A stretch of DNA of 64,000 nt. Source: Apoderus coryli (taxonomy: Eukaryota > Arthropoda > Insecta > Coleoptera > Attelabidae). The notes below the pieces were generated by a model, which was not told where the DNA came from, made no database searches, and saw only the letters and a program-made list of their open reading frames with translations. Below, one piece after another: positions 23,188-34,898 of the stretch. The translations under genes were made by a program, and so were the position numbers. The stretch is from assembly GCA_911728435.2 (NCBI GenBank), contig OU452203.1:21888134-21952133 (forward strand), written 5' to 3'. Every line of letters starts with the position of its first letter. Positions within the stretch are counted from its first letter, which is position 1.

Positions 23188-26100
23188 GCAGGATGCGGTG
23201 TTGCAGAACGTGTTGCATTCACAGAGAGCTGCGCAATTGATGCAGCAGAGGAATTTATTGCGGCAACAACAAGTCGCTGGTAAGTGTAAGTGTAACTTTT
23301 GTTTTTGAAGATCGTTTTGACCTTATTATGGATGTCGCAACGATATTATGAACCTTCTTCATACATCATCAATAGGTATCAGTCAACCTCAGCCTTTGAC
23401 ACCTCAACAACACCAAATTATGGTCCAGCAGCAGCAACAACTAGCAAAACAACAACAGATGGTAATGCAGGCGCGTTTGAGTCAACAACAGTCTCAAGGA
23501 GTAGCTCAGCAGGCTCAGGGATGTCCTCAGCAGCAACCAAGCTCTCCAATGTCGGTAAAAAGTCCGATGCTGGTTCAACAAAGTCCTCAACAGCAACAAC
23601 AACAGCAGCAGCATTCACCGATGCCGCCAAAGAGTCCATTGATTAGTTTTGGTGGCGGAGGTGTCGGAAATAACCCGCCTAGCTCGCCGATGGCTCGGAG
23701 TAGTCCGTTCCATGTGCCGAGTGCTGGTAAGTGGTGGAGGTTGATTCCATTTAATAATTGATAGAATTGAAATCATTTTTGGAATGCTTTTCCTAATATA
23801 TATTTTCCCAAATTTAGGTGGGCAAACAACTCCCAACAGCCCCATGCAACCCCAATCAAATACACCGATTCAATATCAACAACAGCATCAACCACCTCCC
23901 AACTCTCCAATGCTTCAATCCCCAATAAATACAAGACGCCCCCTAAGCGCCAGCAACAGTCCAGCTTCAGAACGACCCCATAGCGTTGATAACACGCCAC
24001 ACACACCCCAAACTCCACGCACGCCCCAGTATGACCACCAAGACACCATTGGAGGTGGAGGCAATCCTAACAATGCACCAATACCAGCGGTACCACCTCC
24101 ATCAGAGTACGTATACTGCAAATTGGGATTGAACGGTGGTTCACCAGTATGCACTGCTTCAAAAATTAATTTTAAGTCTTCCAATGAGTTACCTGATTTA
24201 ACCGCCCCCACAACAAACTTTGCGCGTTTATGTGCTAAATTTAATGGGGTTCCGATTAAGCTTGGTCTACGTGGAGGCGCTCCAATGTGGGGATTCGGTC
24301 GTGGAGAAAAACGTGTCCCAACTCCACCTACGACATCGTCAGCATCATCAAACGATCCTCCACCGCCTCCACCACCACCACCAACGAGAAAAGAACCGCA
24401 TATGAATCGTGTAGCAATATTGAAAAAAAAACCGGTACCACCAAAAGTTCGATCGCTGGTCAGTATGGATTACAATGAGTTCGATGACAGTTCATGTAGT
24501 ACACCGCCCCTTACGCCCCCACCACCTTCCACAACACCAAAATCGCTGGAAGAGGAAGGAATGCTGAGTTTGATGGGACACTATTCAGAGGATGATGAAA
24601 TCGCCTTTTTATCGGGAGGCAGTGTTTCGTTGAATTCAGCGGCGGTTCTCCCTCTCCCAGACGAAGAGGATGATTTGGCAACGACGTCATCGCAAACGGC
24701 AACAACTAGTGGAGTGCGTGGAACTCACAATACTGGAAACAGTGAGGGAAATGTTGCGCCTGGTTCTAGTCCTTTGGGGGCGGCAAGTGAGGAGTTTATG
24801 TTGTTTCCAGGAAATAATATTGTTGTAGAAGAGGAGGAAGAGGAAATGGAGGTGGTGGATCAGCATGATGATATTATAGATGGGCATGAGGATGAAATTG
24901 AAGAGGGTGATGATAATGTACATATCGTGCACATTAGGAGTAGTCCGACGACGAGTGAAGAAGAGGAGGAAGAGGATGAGGATGTGATTGAGGAAGGAGA
25001 GGTTATAGGAGAAGAGGATGATGATGAGTTTATGGATGGGAAACTTATTGAAGAGGTGAGTAGTATAGTAACAATCTGGTTCTAAATTTATTTTTAGCAA
25101 TTATTATTTCAGGATATACATCGACAGGATCATGAAGATCTCGTGCACGAAGTTGCGCAGGAATTAGTTGTGGCGCCTGTGCCACAACCTCAAAGCGCCA
25201 CCGAAGAACAAATTTCTACTAAAGAAGACTTTGAGCAACTAATTGATGAAGGAACGCGTCGTTCTAATTTTCAGCACCTCCAACAGCCGAAACCTGCATC
25301 TGAATTCCACAAATTCACTGTCACTACGGCGAATAATCGTTTGTACAATCTGGCAACGGTGCAGAAAGACAAATTGGCAACTACAACAGTGGCAACGTCT
25401 TCGGCTTCGCCAAAGTTGACTAGTATTATTTTGACAACGCCGCATTTGCAATCCACGAAAAAGTTGACAATGCCGGCCATTACCATTGTAAGCGCAAGTA
25501 CGTCTCAGATTGCGACGTTGCCATCCAAGTTTACGGCAGTACCGGTTATCAGCGCTAGTGCGGTGAGTTTGTTTAATATATTTTTATGTATTATTTGTTT
25601 TCAAATACGTTATTTTGTTTATTGTTTCAATCTTTCAGGTACGCCATTTACCGAATGTAAAGGTCATTGATAAACCCAATACGACTCCACTTACTTTAAC
25701 CAATAGTGTTGCATTGGCGTCATCAAGCACCGTATCAACTCCAACTATCATTTCCGCGGCTTCAACCTCATCGTTGCTCCCTCGGAAGATATTTGAAGAT
25801 GATTCTGTGTCACCGCCAGACACTAGCAGTTCTGATGAAAAATCGACGAAAGACGAGGAAACAGGCACTGACGATCCACCGCCAGTCGTCGTTCAGCAAC
25901 CAGAATTGAAAATGACTGCGCAAGTTATCCGTGAAACGTTATTGCCAGCGTCTGATACAGTCACAAGTGATGCAATGTTGTCAAGTGGTTGTGGGAGCGT
26001 TGCGGTTGCGGCATCGTCGGTGACGGCAGTGGCAACGTCTTCGACATCGGTGTACGATGACACCACAAAGTCAGTCGTCATCTCGATACCGTCGCCGACG

Positions 26101-29100
26101 CCCTCACAGGAACAGATGTTGGACAATATTGCGTTGCAGGTGAGTTTGATTTTTCTCTCTCTGTGAATTTTATTTTATGTTTTTGAAACTCATTTGAAAG
26201 GCACTGGAAAATCATCATCGACGCCGCGATTTCGACTCATTTGAAGACGTACTAGACATGATCGAAAACATCACAGCGACAACAGATGAGGCGACAACAC
26301 CTCATCCACAGGAGCAGCAAATACCTACGCAGCGTAGCAACAACGATATCAATCAGTTGTCTCCCTTGTCGCAGCCAACGGAATTGACTACGAATATGGC
26401 GACGGCGTCGCAACAGCTACGCACGTTGTTGTCGTCTTTGACGCACGTCAAACAAAATACTACGAATGTAGCAGCAACGACAGCAGCGACATCAGTCATT
26501 GTGACGAATATGCCACAAACAATACAACATGTAAGTGTGATGAATATTCTTGGTTTATAGAAACTGTTGTAACATTTTTTTAGAAACTCGAAGTGACATC
26601 GACGTCTGCTCCGTCTGAGCAGCCGAAACGTCCAGCTACCTCATTAACTTTAACAGCGATGCTACAAAATCAACCTGCGGCAACACCAACATCAAAATCC
26701 TCGCCAGACAGTATCACTGCTGCGTCGCTGCTAGCAACACCTGTGACTATTTCCCGTAGCGCCACACAAACCATAACAACACCAACTACGACCACGAATT
26801 TGCTGCATACGCAACTAACAAAAATGTCTACGCAGCCACCGCCACGCAAACTATCTGGAAGCGACGAAATTGTCACAAACCAAACGTTCCCGCCAATGCG
26901 TAGCACAAATAGTGCACAGAATGCTACGTCACAGCTGGGGAGCACTATAATATGTGGTAAGCAAATTTACGTGAATTGAAAACTAGATAATTGAAATGTA
27001 AATTAATTGTCATAGGAAATAGCGTGAGTACGACCAGTTTGGATGAGGCCCAGCTGTCATCTTTGTCCTCGGCGGCTTCACAAAATGTGTTGCTAAAGAA
27101 ACTTCTGCAAAATACGGCGTGCGCAAGCACTCAATCGCCATCACCGTCCTCAACAAGCGCCGTAATTGCAGCACCCACAACACATTTGAATGCCATTGAG
27201 ACGAAATCGAGTCCGACACTTGCTTCTTTGCTTCCACCGAGCAACACAGCTGTTAATTCCGCTGTTGTAGCGGGAAATGACGTGAAATCCGTTGCAGCAA
27301 CAACAGCGCCGGCTGTTCGAATGTTGCCTATACGCGAAACATCGTTTGTTTCATCGCTTCCATTGGTGACATCATCAGGAGCTTCGGTTGTATCGACAGC
27401 AGGTAAGGAAGTTTTGGCTTACGTGTGTAAATAACGTTTTCCTTTTAATTAAAATGATTGAGCATATTTTAAATACATGTTCAAGTTTTTATTAGACAGA
27501 AATTCAACTTGCAGCCTATTTAACGCTGAACTTGACCCTTATTTCTATGAAGAAATCCAACTTTTAAGATAAATATTCCGGTAGATAAACAGAAACGGTT
27601 ATTTTTTCCTTTAGGTGAATCAGTAACGGCCACAACAACCCAATTACAAACCCAACCACGCAATATAATCCAGAACGAATTTCTACCCAAAAAAGACACG
27701 TTTGAGGTTGGAAATGATTTAGAATCGTTACTACCACATTCCCAAATTCACGCAAACATCACTGTCCCAGATACCAAAGATATAGTACACGGTAATACTG
27801 TAGATTCCCCGGTAGTTCCACCAATTCAGAATCGTGCTTCGACCGTGATCGATAATGCTACTAAAGAGGGCATAAAAAAGCAGAAGCGTCGCCTCTACCA
27901 GCAACAGAAACGTAAACAAACCCAGCAACAGTTGCAGCAACAACAACAGCAATTGTTGCAGCAAAATAGCAATAAGGATGCTGCTACGACTGGAAGTGTT
28001 ACTTCAAGTCTGCAGCAAACGCTAATGACGGGTGCTGGAAAGAAACGTCCTCGGAAGAATTCCAAAATTGACCACACCGAAGACTACGATGCGTACGTGG
28101 ATGGGGTATTGTCACAGTTACGTCATTTGCCGCCCATAACCGTTACAGAACCGGTGTTGCATAGCCGCAACTACGGAATTATGCCAGTGTATGGTAGTGG
28201 CCGTTTCGGAACTGGTGGTAGGAATCATCATCCGAATCATTTCTACTATCATTACGGAGATTTGAATGGGCAGTTTGGGAATGCTGTATTGCCAGGTATG
28301 TATATTTAATTTTGAGGTTAAGCTTTTAATGTTAATATTTTCACTTCAATTCTAGACTTTACCGATTACTACAGCACTGTCCCGTACGGCGATGAAAAAC
28401 CACTTCCCGAAAAACCACCAGTCACAACCCAACGCGGTTTTTATGATCAGGAGTTTCCTCTGATCAAATTCGACAACAATATGAACAGCAAACGGTTAGA
28501 CATTGTGGCTGCCCGTGATGACACTCCTGAATCGATAATCAGTAGTTCATCACCGGAATGTGGTAACACTGCATTGAACAAAGATACTAATGACCCCTAT
28601 ATCGGTCTGAAACTCATTAGCGATGATGATGACGACGGTGAGGACAACGCAACGTTGAAGCCACGACGGAAAACTCATAACAATCGACAATCACCAGAAA
28701 TACCGGTGATTCGACCTATACCGATCAGGTTAAAACCATCATCAAACACTCTATACGTCAAAGATATCCAAAGTAACAAGGAAAACATTGAAGTACCTGT
28801 TGTAGCGGAGAAAGTCGAACCTAAACCTGAAATTAATGACAATGTGACTGTTACCTTGACGTTGACATCATCGGCGGCCGAGGATATCATCGGCGTTTTG
28901 AAGGATCTAGCGAATATTCTGCAGGTGCCAGCGCCTATTTCTTATAAAGTTGTTGAGCGTAGTGTGACACCACCTAACCAGAAGCTAGGGTTGTATAGGA
29001 CGAAAGGACGGGACGGTAAAGAAGGTGGTAAGTGTTGTTTTTTTGTTTTGTATATGAGGATATTTTGAAATTTAACATTTGTTTAGCACCCATCGACATC

Positions 29101-32100
29101 CAAAGCATTTTGAATGGCGATGCAAAATTCTGCAAGCACTGCGACATCGTTATTTTGAAAAATATGATCCGAAAACGAATTGCTGATCTACCATTTCTCG
29201 CCAAAGACACGATATCAACCACCAATAACGATAATCATCAGTTGTTGTTAAACAGCGATGGAGACGAGTTGTGCTTTTGTAGCACCGCTTGTTACATGCA
29301 GTTTGCTCTGATGCATCATCATCGCTCAGCATCAGCTATCGGCGATAATAAGGTGAGATTAACTTGTGATTGATTGATTGGAACCAAGTTTTTTTTTTGT
29401 TAGTTGTTAGTAAGAGAAATGAAGTATTTATCCAACACAGCCAGTTCAAAGTTGACGAGATATAATGACACAGTTTTTTTTTTAATGGAAAAATGATATG
29501 AAAGTAATTAAAATTTTTAGGCTGCAGCCATAATTGATCACTTGTCACAAGCAGATGCTACAAAACAATCATTACAAAAACATCTTTTCGGCAAAGATTC
29601 CATTAAGAAAGAGTGCATCAGCGATATGGAGGATACCAAGAAGACTATATCGCATAAAAATGTACGTTACAAGTTCTGGTCGCCCGGTTGCCTGCAACCG
29701 ATGCACAAAGTGAAACCTCCAAGCGATAAGGAGATGATGGAGTTATTGTATCGTATGGCGATCACTGTCACTCCAGCGAAATTGCCGGATGATACGAGGA
29801 AATGCATGTTCTGTCAAGGTAAAAGGAATTATGCTAGTTGAAGTTAAACTAAAATTAATGCAATTATAGTGACTGGGGATGGGGTTGCGGACGGCCCTGC
29901 ACGTCTCCTAAACTTCGATGTGGACAAATGGGTACATCTCAACTGCGCTTTGTGGTCTGATGGAGTGTATGAGACTGTTAACGGTGCCCTAATGAATTTG
30001 GAAAATGCTATCCAACAAGGTTTACAAACGAATTGTGTGCATTGCAATAAAATCGGAGCAACAATCAGATGTTTTAAAACGAGATGTTCCAGCGTCTATC
30101 ATTTGTCGTGCGCCGTTAAAGATTATTGTGTCTTTTTCAAGAATAAAACGGTAAGTCGTAGGTCATTGTTTTGCTGTGATGTTTTTTTTAAATGTGTTGG
30201 TTGTTTCTGCAGGTATTTTGTTCTGCCCATGTACCGAAAAACGAAAAAGACAACGAATTGACCACGTTGTCGGTGAGTCGACGTGTGTACGTAAATCGTG
30301 ATGAAAACCGCCAAGTGGCTGCTGTTATGCACCATTCAGATACCAACAATATTTTAAGAGTAGGGAGTTTGATTTTCCTAAATGTAGGACAAATTTTGCC
30401 GCATCAGCTGCAGAACTTTCATACACCAAACTACATTTATCCTATCGGTAAGAAATGATTAAAAAAAGTTAAATTCAATACATATTAAGGAATAAACTAA
30501 CTTGATGAAAAGTTAAGAGGACTTTTTAGAGTTGGAAAGAGCGTTACTTTCAAGGTGACGAAATTGATTTGGAAGACAGAATAATAAATCATTTATATTT
30601 CTCTCAATTTAAAAATTATCTTAATGACGGTGTGGGGAATGATTTAATTAAATCAATCATTTTATTCACTAAAATCATTTCCTGTAGGTTACAAAATCAG
30701 TCGATTTTATTGGAGCATACGTCATATGAACAAACGCTGTCGCTACATTTGCTCAATCAACGACCAACTGGGCAGACCAGAGTTCCGGCTCCTCATCCAA
30801 GAACCCGCTGAAGAGGATGTGGAATTCAAAGATGTAACACCGAAAGGCGCCTGGCAGAAGGCGCTCGACGCCATTTGCGATCTGCGTAAAAAAAATGATT
30901 GTCTGCGCATGTTCCCCAAATATATTTCCGGTGAGGATTTGTTTGGTTTGACGGAGCCAGCGATTGTCCGCGTACTGGAAAGTCTGCCTGGTATTGAAAC
31001 ATTGACTGACTACAAGTTCAAATACGGACGGAATCCGTTGTTGGAGCTGCCGTTGGCGATTAATCCAACGGGGGCGGCGCGGACGGAACCGAGATTAAAA
31101 AACCAACTGCATTGGAAGCGGCCGCATACCCAACGGACTACTGGCCACCAAGGTAAGTTTTTTACATGAACCTTTTGCTATTAAATCAACGTGCGAAGCA
31201 ACTAGTGAAACTTGATTCTGAACCAATTTTCATGGCATTATATCTTTTTTTGACAGTTTAGTATCCGTTTTAACATGTTGTTTTACGTAAATTTAAAGTT
31301 CGTCCGTTGTTCGGACCGAGCACCAGCTCAACAATCACAACAAATCCTGGTTCAACGATAAGCAGTGAGGCCGTGTGTCCCTACAGCAAACAATTCGTTC
31401 ATTCGAAGAGTTCGCAGTATAAGAAAATGAAACAGGAGTGGCGGAATAACGTGTATTTGGCGAGGTAAAATATTTCGTCAAAATCATTTTTTAAACAACT
31501 TTTTTTTTTTATTATTGTATCTCACAGATCAAAAATCCAAGGGCTAGGACTGTATGCTGCACGCGACCTCGAGAAACACACCATGGTCATCGAGTATATT
31601 GGAGAGATTATCAGGACTGAGTTGGCTGAATGTAGAGAGAAGCAATACGAAGCTAAAGTAAGTCAAAAATCTTTCACAACTGACCTAATTAAATAACAGT
31701 TCACTACATTTTGACAGATTTCTGTCTAAACGGCTTCACCTCTAACAAAAACAAGATGCCGTTTTTTGAAAAAGGCCTGTTTCGTTTTTATTTGGGAGAC
31801 CATATATAACGTATTCCTTAATCACATCTAGCTCACAGTTAATCTGCTTATGAACTTCGTAACCACAAAATACTATCTCAGTCTTACAAGATAGCGCACC
31901 TTGAATAAAAATGATTTTCCCAACAGAATCGTGGAATTTACATGTTCCGACTGGACGATGATCGAGTGGTGGATGCCACTTTGTGTGGTGGTTTGGCGCG
32001 ATACATAAATCACTCGTGTAATCCTGTGTGTGTGGCGGAAACTGTGGAAATCGATCGAGATTTGCGGATTATTATATTTGCAAAAAGGCGGATACAACGT

Positions 32101-33775
32101 GGCGAAGAAGTGAGTAGTTATTTTATATTTTTGAGGTTTGGTGGATGGAGTAAGGGTGAAAGTTATTTGTTTTTTTTTGTGGGCAGCGTAACTTTTTGAT
32201 TTCGAAAATCGTTACTGTCAATTAGCTTAACCCATTAGTGCCCGTAATTTTTGTCTGTTTTAATTAGAACAAAAACACGTTAGTTGCTGTTTATATATGT
32301 GAAATAACATTGTATACGCAAAATTTAAAATTTATTTATAATAAAAGTACCAAAAAAATAGTGGCACATAAATGTGCCATCAGGCACATACAGTAACATA
32401 AGAGAAACATTACATAAATATTTAAAACTAAATATTTTTTGAATAATTACCAGTTATTGATAAATATAATAAAAAGGTATGTTCTATGGAAATTTCTAAA
32501 GTATGTTTTTGGGTGCAGGGCTACTTTGCAGGTATTACACTCAAAACTGGTGCGGTTAGAACATGTTTTACATTTTGTCTATGTTTCACTACTTTGGACT
32601 ATCAAGTGATTTTGTTCATTCAAACGTAACTAATTGACAATTGGTGATAATGCGCTTGATGATGGCCCTGGTTTCATTGAAGGGTGCCCATAAATATAAA
32701 GCAATAAGTTGCCGTCTGAATTCGAGTAGCGGCATATTATTGTTTTCACACCTTCTCCATAATAACCAAACTTGTAGATTAGGTTGATCAATTGAACAAC
32801 TGAAGAAAGATCACCACTACTGTTTAGTCCTTATTGAAATTCCATAGCTAGACAGACCTGATCATTCAAAATCGACGCCTCCGATATTTTTGTTATAAGC
32901 GGCATTTGAATATGAATTTTACTTTTTTTAGTTATAGAATATCTCTACATTTTTCAAACGAAGCATATGATTACAGCAGTTTGATAATACCGTTACAATG
33001 GAATTCCCCCGCACAAGTACTAAATTTCCATCGGTTTTGAGTTCCATTGTTCCTCGGCTTGTTTTAGCAACAAATTATACTCAGACATATTTGATTCTTT
33101 TGAAACTCTATTTTTCCGTAAAGTACCAGTAATAATTTCTAAATTGCGTACTGACCGTAATAAATACCTACTGGTGCGTGTTTGATAGTTCAAATACTAA
33201 AAATTGAACAAGGCCAACTGCGCATGCATATCTTTGAAATAGACATCATGTCTGCCCACTGGCACATTTATGTGCCAATGGTTTTTTTTCCTTCATAATA
33301 AAATTTATGTTATAAAAAAACTTATGGTTTCGTTGAATATCGTTACAATGAATATTTATCAATAACAAAATGAAAAATGTAACAACTAGTAAAGTAATTA
33401 AAAGTAGAAAAAAAATGTATATTTATATCAGTGCAGACAGGTGTAGTAAGATGCTTCACAGTGGGTTAGGTTTTCATTAATTTCTCAAAAATCAAGCACT
33501 GTAAAATCTAAAAAAAAATTATGACCTGTAAATAACAACGCAAGGAATAGTTCAGTATATATCTAGAACAGCTCAGTTTGGGGAGTTTTGAAAAATAAAA
33601 GAAAATAACGCTGGCACATTTATGTGCCAATGGGCTTTAATGGGTTAATAAAGTTTGTTTAACCGTGGATTTATGTTTGCAGTTGTCATACGATTACAAA
33701 TTCGACATAGAAGATGACCAAAATAAAATATCCTGCATGTGTGGCGCCCCGAATTGCCGCAAATGGATGAACTAA
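9413..33775 (+). CDS. trr: Trithorax-related / KMT2C-D type H3K4 methyltransferase (fused Lpt+trr)
   Basis: H3K4 mono-methyltransferase of enhancer-acting COMPASS-like complexes. Coding exons: 9413-9983, 10118-10516, 10577-10801, 10863-10973, 11033-11199, 11290-11402, 11462-11796, 11852-12187, 12262-12505, 12565-12777, 12861-13077, 13135-13390, 13449-13733, 13787-14037, 14098-14389, 14517-14662, 14727-14998, 15076-15487, 16930-17065, 17325-17755, 17866-18261, 18617-19022, 19605-20080, 20143-20287, 20350-20549, 20627-20710, 21096-21291, 21345-21658, 22145-22303, 22496-22766, 22821-23279, 23376-23726, 23818-25055, 25113-25562, 25639-26139, 26201-26530, 26584-26956, 27016-27402, 27615-28295, 28356-29027, 29087-29352, 29521-29818, 29870-30150, 30213-30447, 30688-31152, 31299-31464, 31528-31657, 31927-32109, 33683-33775. 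All phases agree; about 5,205 residues. Domains in order: acidic N terminus with an AT-hook (KRGRGRPRREGGK, ~90); extended PHD (~191-398); PHD fingers (~398-640 and ~753-980); HMG box (~1560-1612); Gln-rich middle with LxxLL motifs in RQLRDLLQRQ (~1826) and LLLEDLLEQE (~2377), fitting nuclear-receptor coactivation; second extended PHD (~4685-4800); FYRN and FYRC (~4820-4975); Win motif GAARTEP (~4990); SET (~5066-5183, with RYINHSCNPVC); post-SET ending CMCGAPNCRKWMN. The acceptor at 22494-22495 lacks a good pyrimidine tract and is the weakest join. Drosophila carries these halves as two genes, Lpt and trr. Confidence 0.95.
15869..16516 (+). CDS. trr: Alternative terminal exon of trr giving an Lpt-like short isoform
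   Basis: After a TTATCCAATCCAG acceptor the frame opens in phase 0, exactly matching the phase at the end of the HMG-box exon (15487). It stays open for 215 codons and stops at 16514-16516. The encoded tail is Gln-, Ser- and Thr-rich (QQQQQQQLHEPQQQQ, then a serine run), like the rest of the protein's linkers. A poly(A) signal follows at 16658. Splicing 15487 to 15869 would end the protein at about 1,830 residues with all N-terminal PHD fingers and the HMG box but no SET domain. That is the layout of the separate Drosophila Lpt protein. The phase and coding bias are seen; use of the exon is inferred. Confidence 0.65.
   Translation, partial: SQQQQQQQLHEPQQQQHNVSAQSPSSSSSSSSVVVQPQSLSTTQSSNKLHLLGQLPHHHQHQQITLTEAQNTLTTTSNNEVLNVQKMKVLLTTSTNNTVTTSVVVSPTTQQQFTLHGSVYAASGRHVPAPNVTVNPNYQQNQSQQFLNNSNSNIGSGGSSVLGERDHQIRVLTPSEIMRTLPCLVANNGQEGGGGSSSSHQTAETGVSGAVSTRM
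16658..16663 (+). terminator. AATAAA poly(A) signal for the internal trr exon
   Basis: AATAAA lies 142 nt after the stop at 16514-16516, inside what is intron for the long isoform. It would end the short transcript. Confidence 0.5.
18308..18546. repeat. Two tandem copies of a 121-bp intronic repeat in trr
   Basis: The stretch starting TTTATATTACATTTCTT at 18311 recurs at 18432 with a few substitutions, each copy ending GCTCGAAGGGTCAAT. It lies inside the intron 18262-18616. Confidence 0.85.
21790..22105. repeat. Two diverged tandem copies, about 181 bp apart, in a trr intron
   Basis: GAAAAGAATGTTCTAATTGA with its downstream sequence (AAAGTTGATAGTTTTTGAG and so on) occurs at 21823 and again at 22004. 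It accounts for most of the 21659-22144 intron. Confidence 0.75.
32231..33644 (-). mobile_element. Decayed piggyBac-type element in the last trr intron
   Basis: A 1,414-bp insertion bounded by TTAA on both sides (32227-32230 and 33645-33648), the piggyBac target. The ends are CCCATTAGTGCCC and, reversed, CCCATTAAAGCCC. The near-palindrome TGGCACATTTATGTGCCA (or AA centre) occurs at 32362, 33260 and 33612 as subterminal repeats. On the minus strand, fragments of a transposase remain: LLWRRCENNMPLLEFRRQLI (about 32770-32630) and a Cys-rich end, CSNRTSFECNTCKVALHPKT (about 32570-32480). No continuous transposase frame survives, so it is not autonomous. It makes up almost all of the 1,573-bp intron, which would otherwise be about 155 bp. 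Confidence 0.85.
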
Positions 33776-34898
33776 GTTAGCATGTTGTATCCGTGAAATA
33801 ATTTACAGGGACCAAATAGGTACGATGTTAGTTTTGAATTATTATTATTCTTGTAAATAGCTAGAGAAAAGTCAATAATGTTTAAGTTATTGGGTGCAAT
33901 CGAATGTAATATTATAAGATAATTTGTTTATTTAGTTTTTATTTTTTGTGTCGAGTATATTAATTATGTTTAACTTTATATTAAAATATATGTATTATTT
34001 TGTCTAGATAAATTTATTAAGTTTACTGTGTCTATTTTGTTTTCTTCTTCTTTGCTAAAAAAATTTCCCATTTCCCTAAATTGGAAATAATTTGACACTT
34101 TTCGATTTTCCAAAAATTTGAAGCTGCTGCTATAGATAAAATGGTAAGTAACGGGGATAAAGGAGTAAAATAAAAACATCTGTTTACAGTAAAATTTATT
34201 TTTATTTATTAAATTATATTCAAAATAAAAAAAAAATAAAATCAACATACTTATAAATTATTATTATTTTTGCTAATAAGTTCAATTATTGGCACTAAAT
34301 TCTATAATAATAATAATTATTATTCTTTATTTTTGAGAATATTTATTTATTAAAAAGAAAATACAAAATGTCTCGAAAAAAAATCACTCACTTTCAAGAC
34401 ATCCTGTATCATAGTTTCAATTATTTATATTACATTTGTTAAGTATTTAACTAATCAATAATTTAAAGAAATACAAAAAATCACAATATTAAAAAAATGA
34501 AAATCTTATTTCATGGTAGTTTTAAATTTTCTTAAAAACAAGATGAAAATTATTCTTTTTTCAAAGAACACATTTTTGGATCATTTTCATTCAAACCACA
34601 TTAATTTTTTTCGAAAGCAACAACTTTGGTGCAAAACATATACTTCCTATTGAGTTATTCGCAGAATTTAGCTTCATACCGGTAACCGAAGTAATAATTA
34701 TTATAACTCCATCCTTCTTGAACGGTTCGTCACAATGTTGTATCAAACTATGGAAGTTAACGTAGGGACAAGCAATAGCTCTAAGGACCATACAATTATT
34801 TAATTTTTCTAACACCAAACTTCTTACTTTCGAAAATAGCACACACACGCGAGCGAAATCAAACAACATAAAACTACCATCCTTTTTCCCCATGTCCT
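33776..34898. other. Shared 3' flanks of trr (plus) and rasputin (minus)
   Basis: AT-rich, no gene. Candidate poly(A) signals are ATTAAA near 33981 and AATAAA near 34218 on plus for trr, and TTTATT near 34341 for rasputin on minus. The minus-strand open frames (33976-34248, 34591-34893) show no family features. Confidence 0.55.

Noticed and set aside
23418..24211. Antisense open frames across trr exons
   Set aside because: The plus-strand frames match KMT2C/D linkers, with correct splice phases. The antisense frames have no family features.
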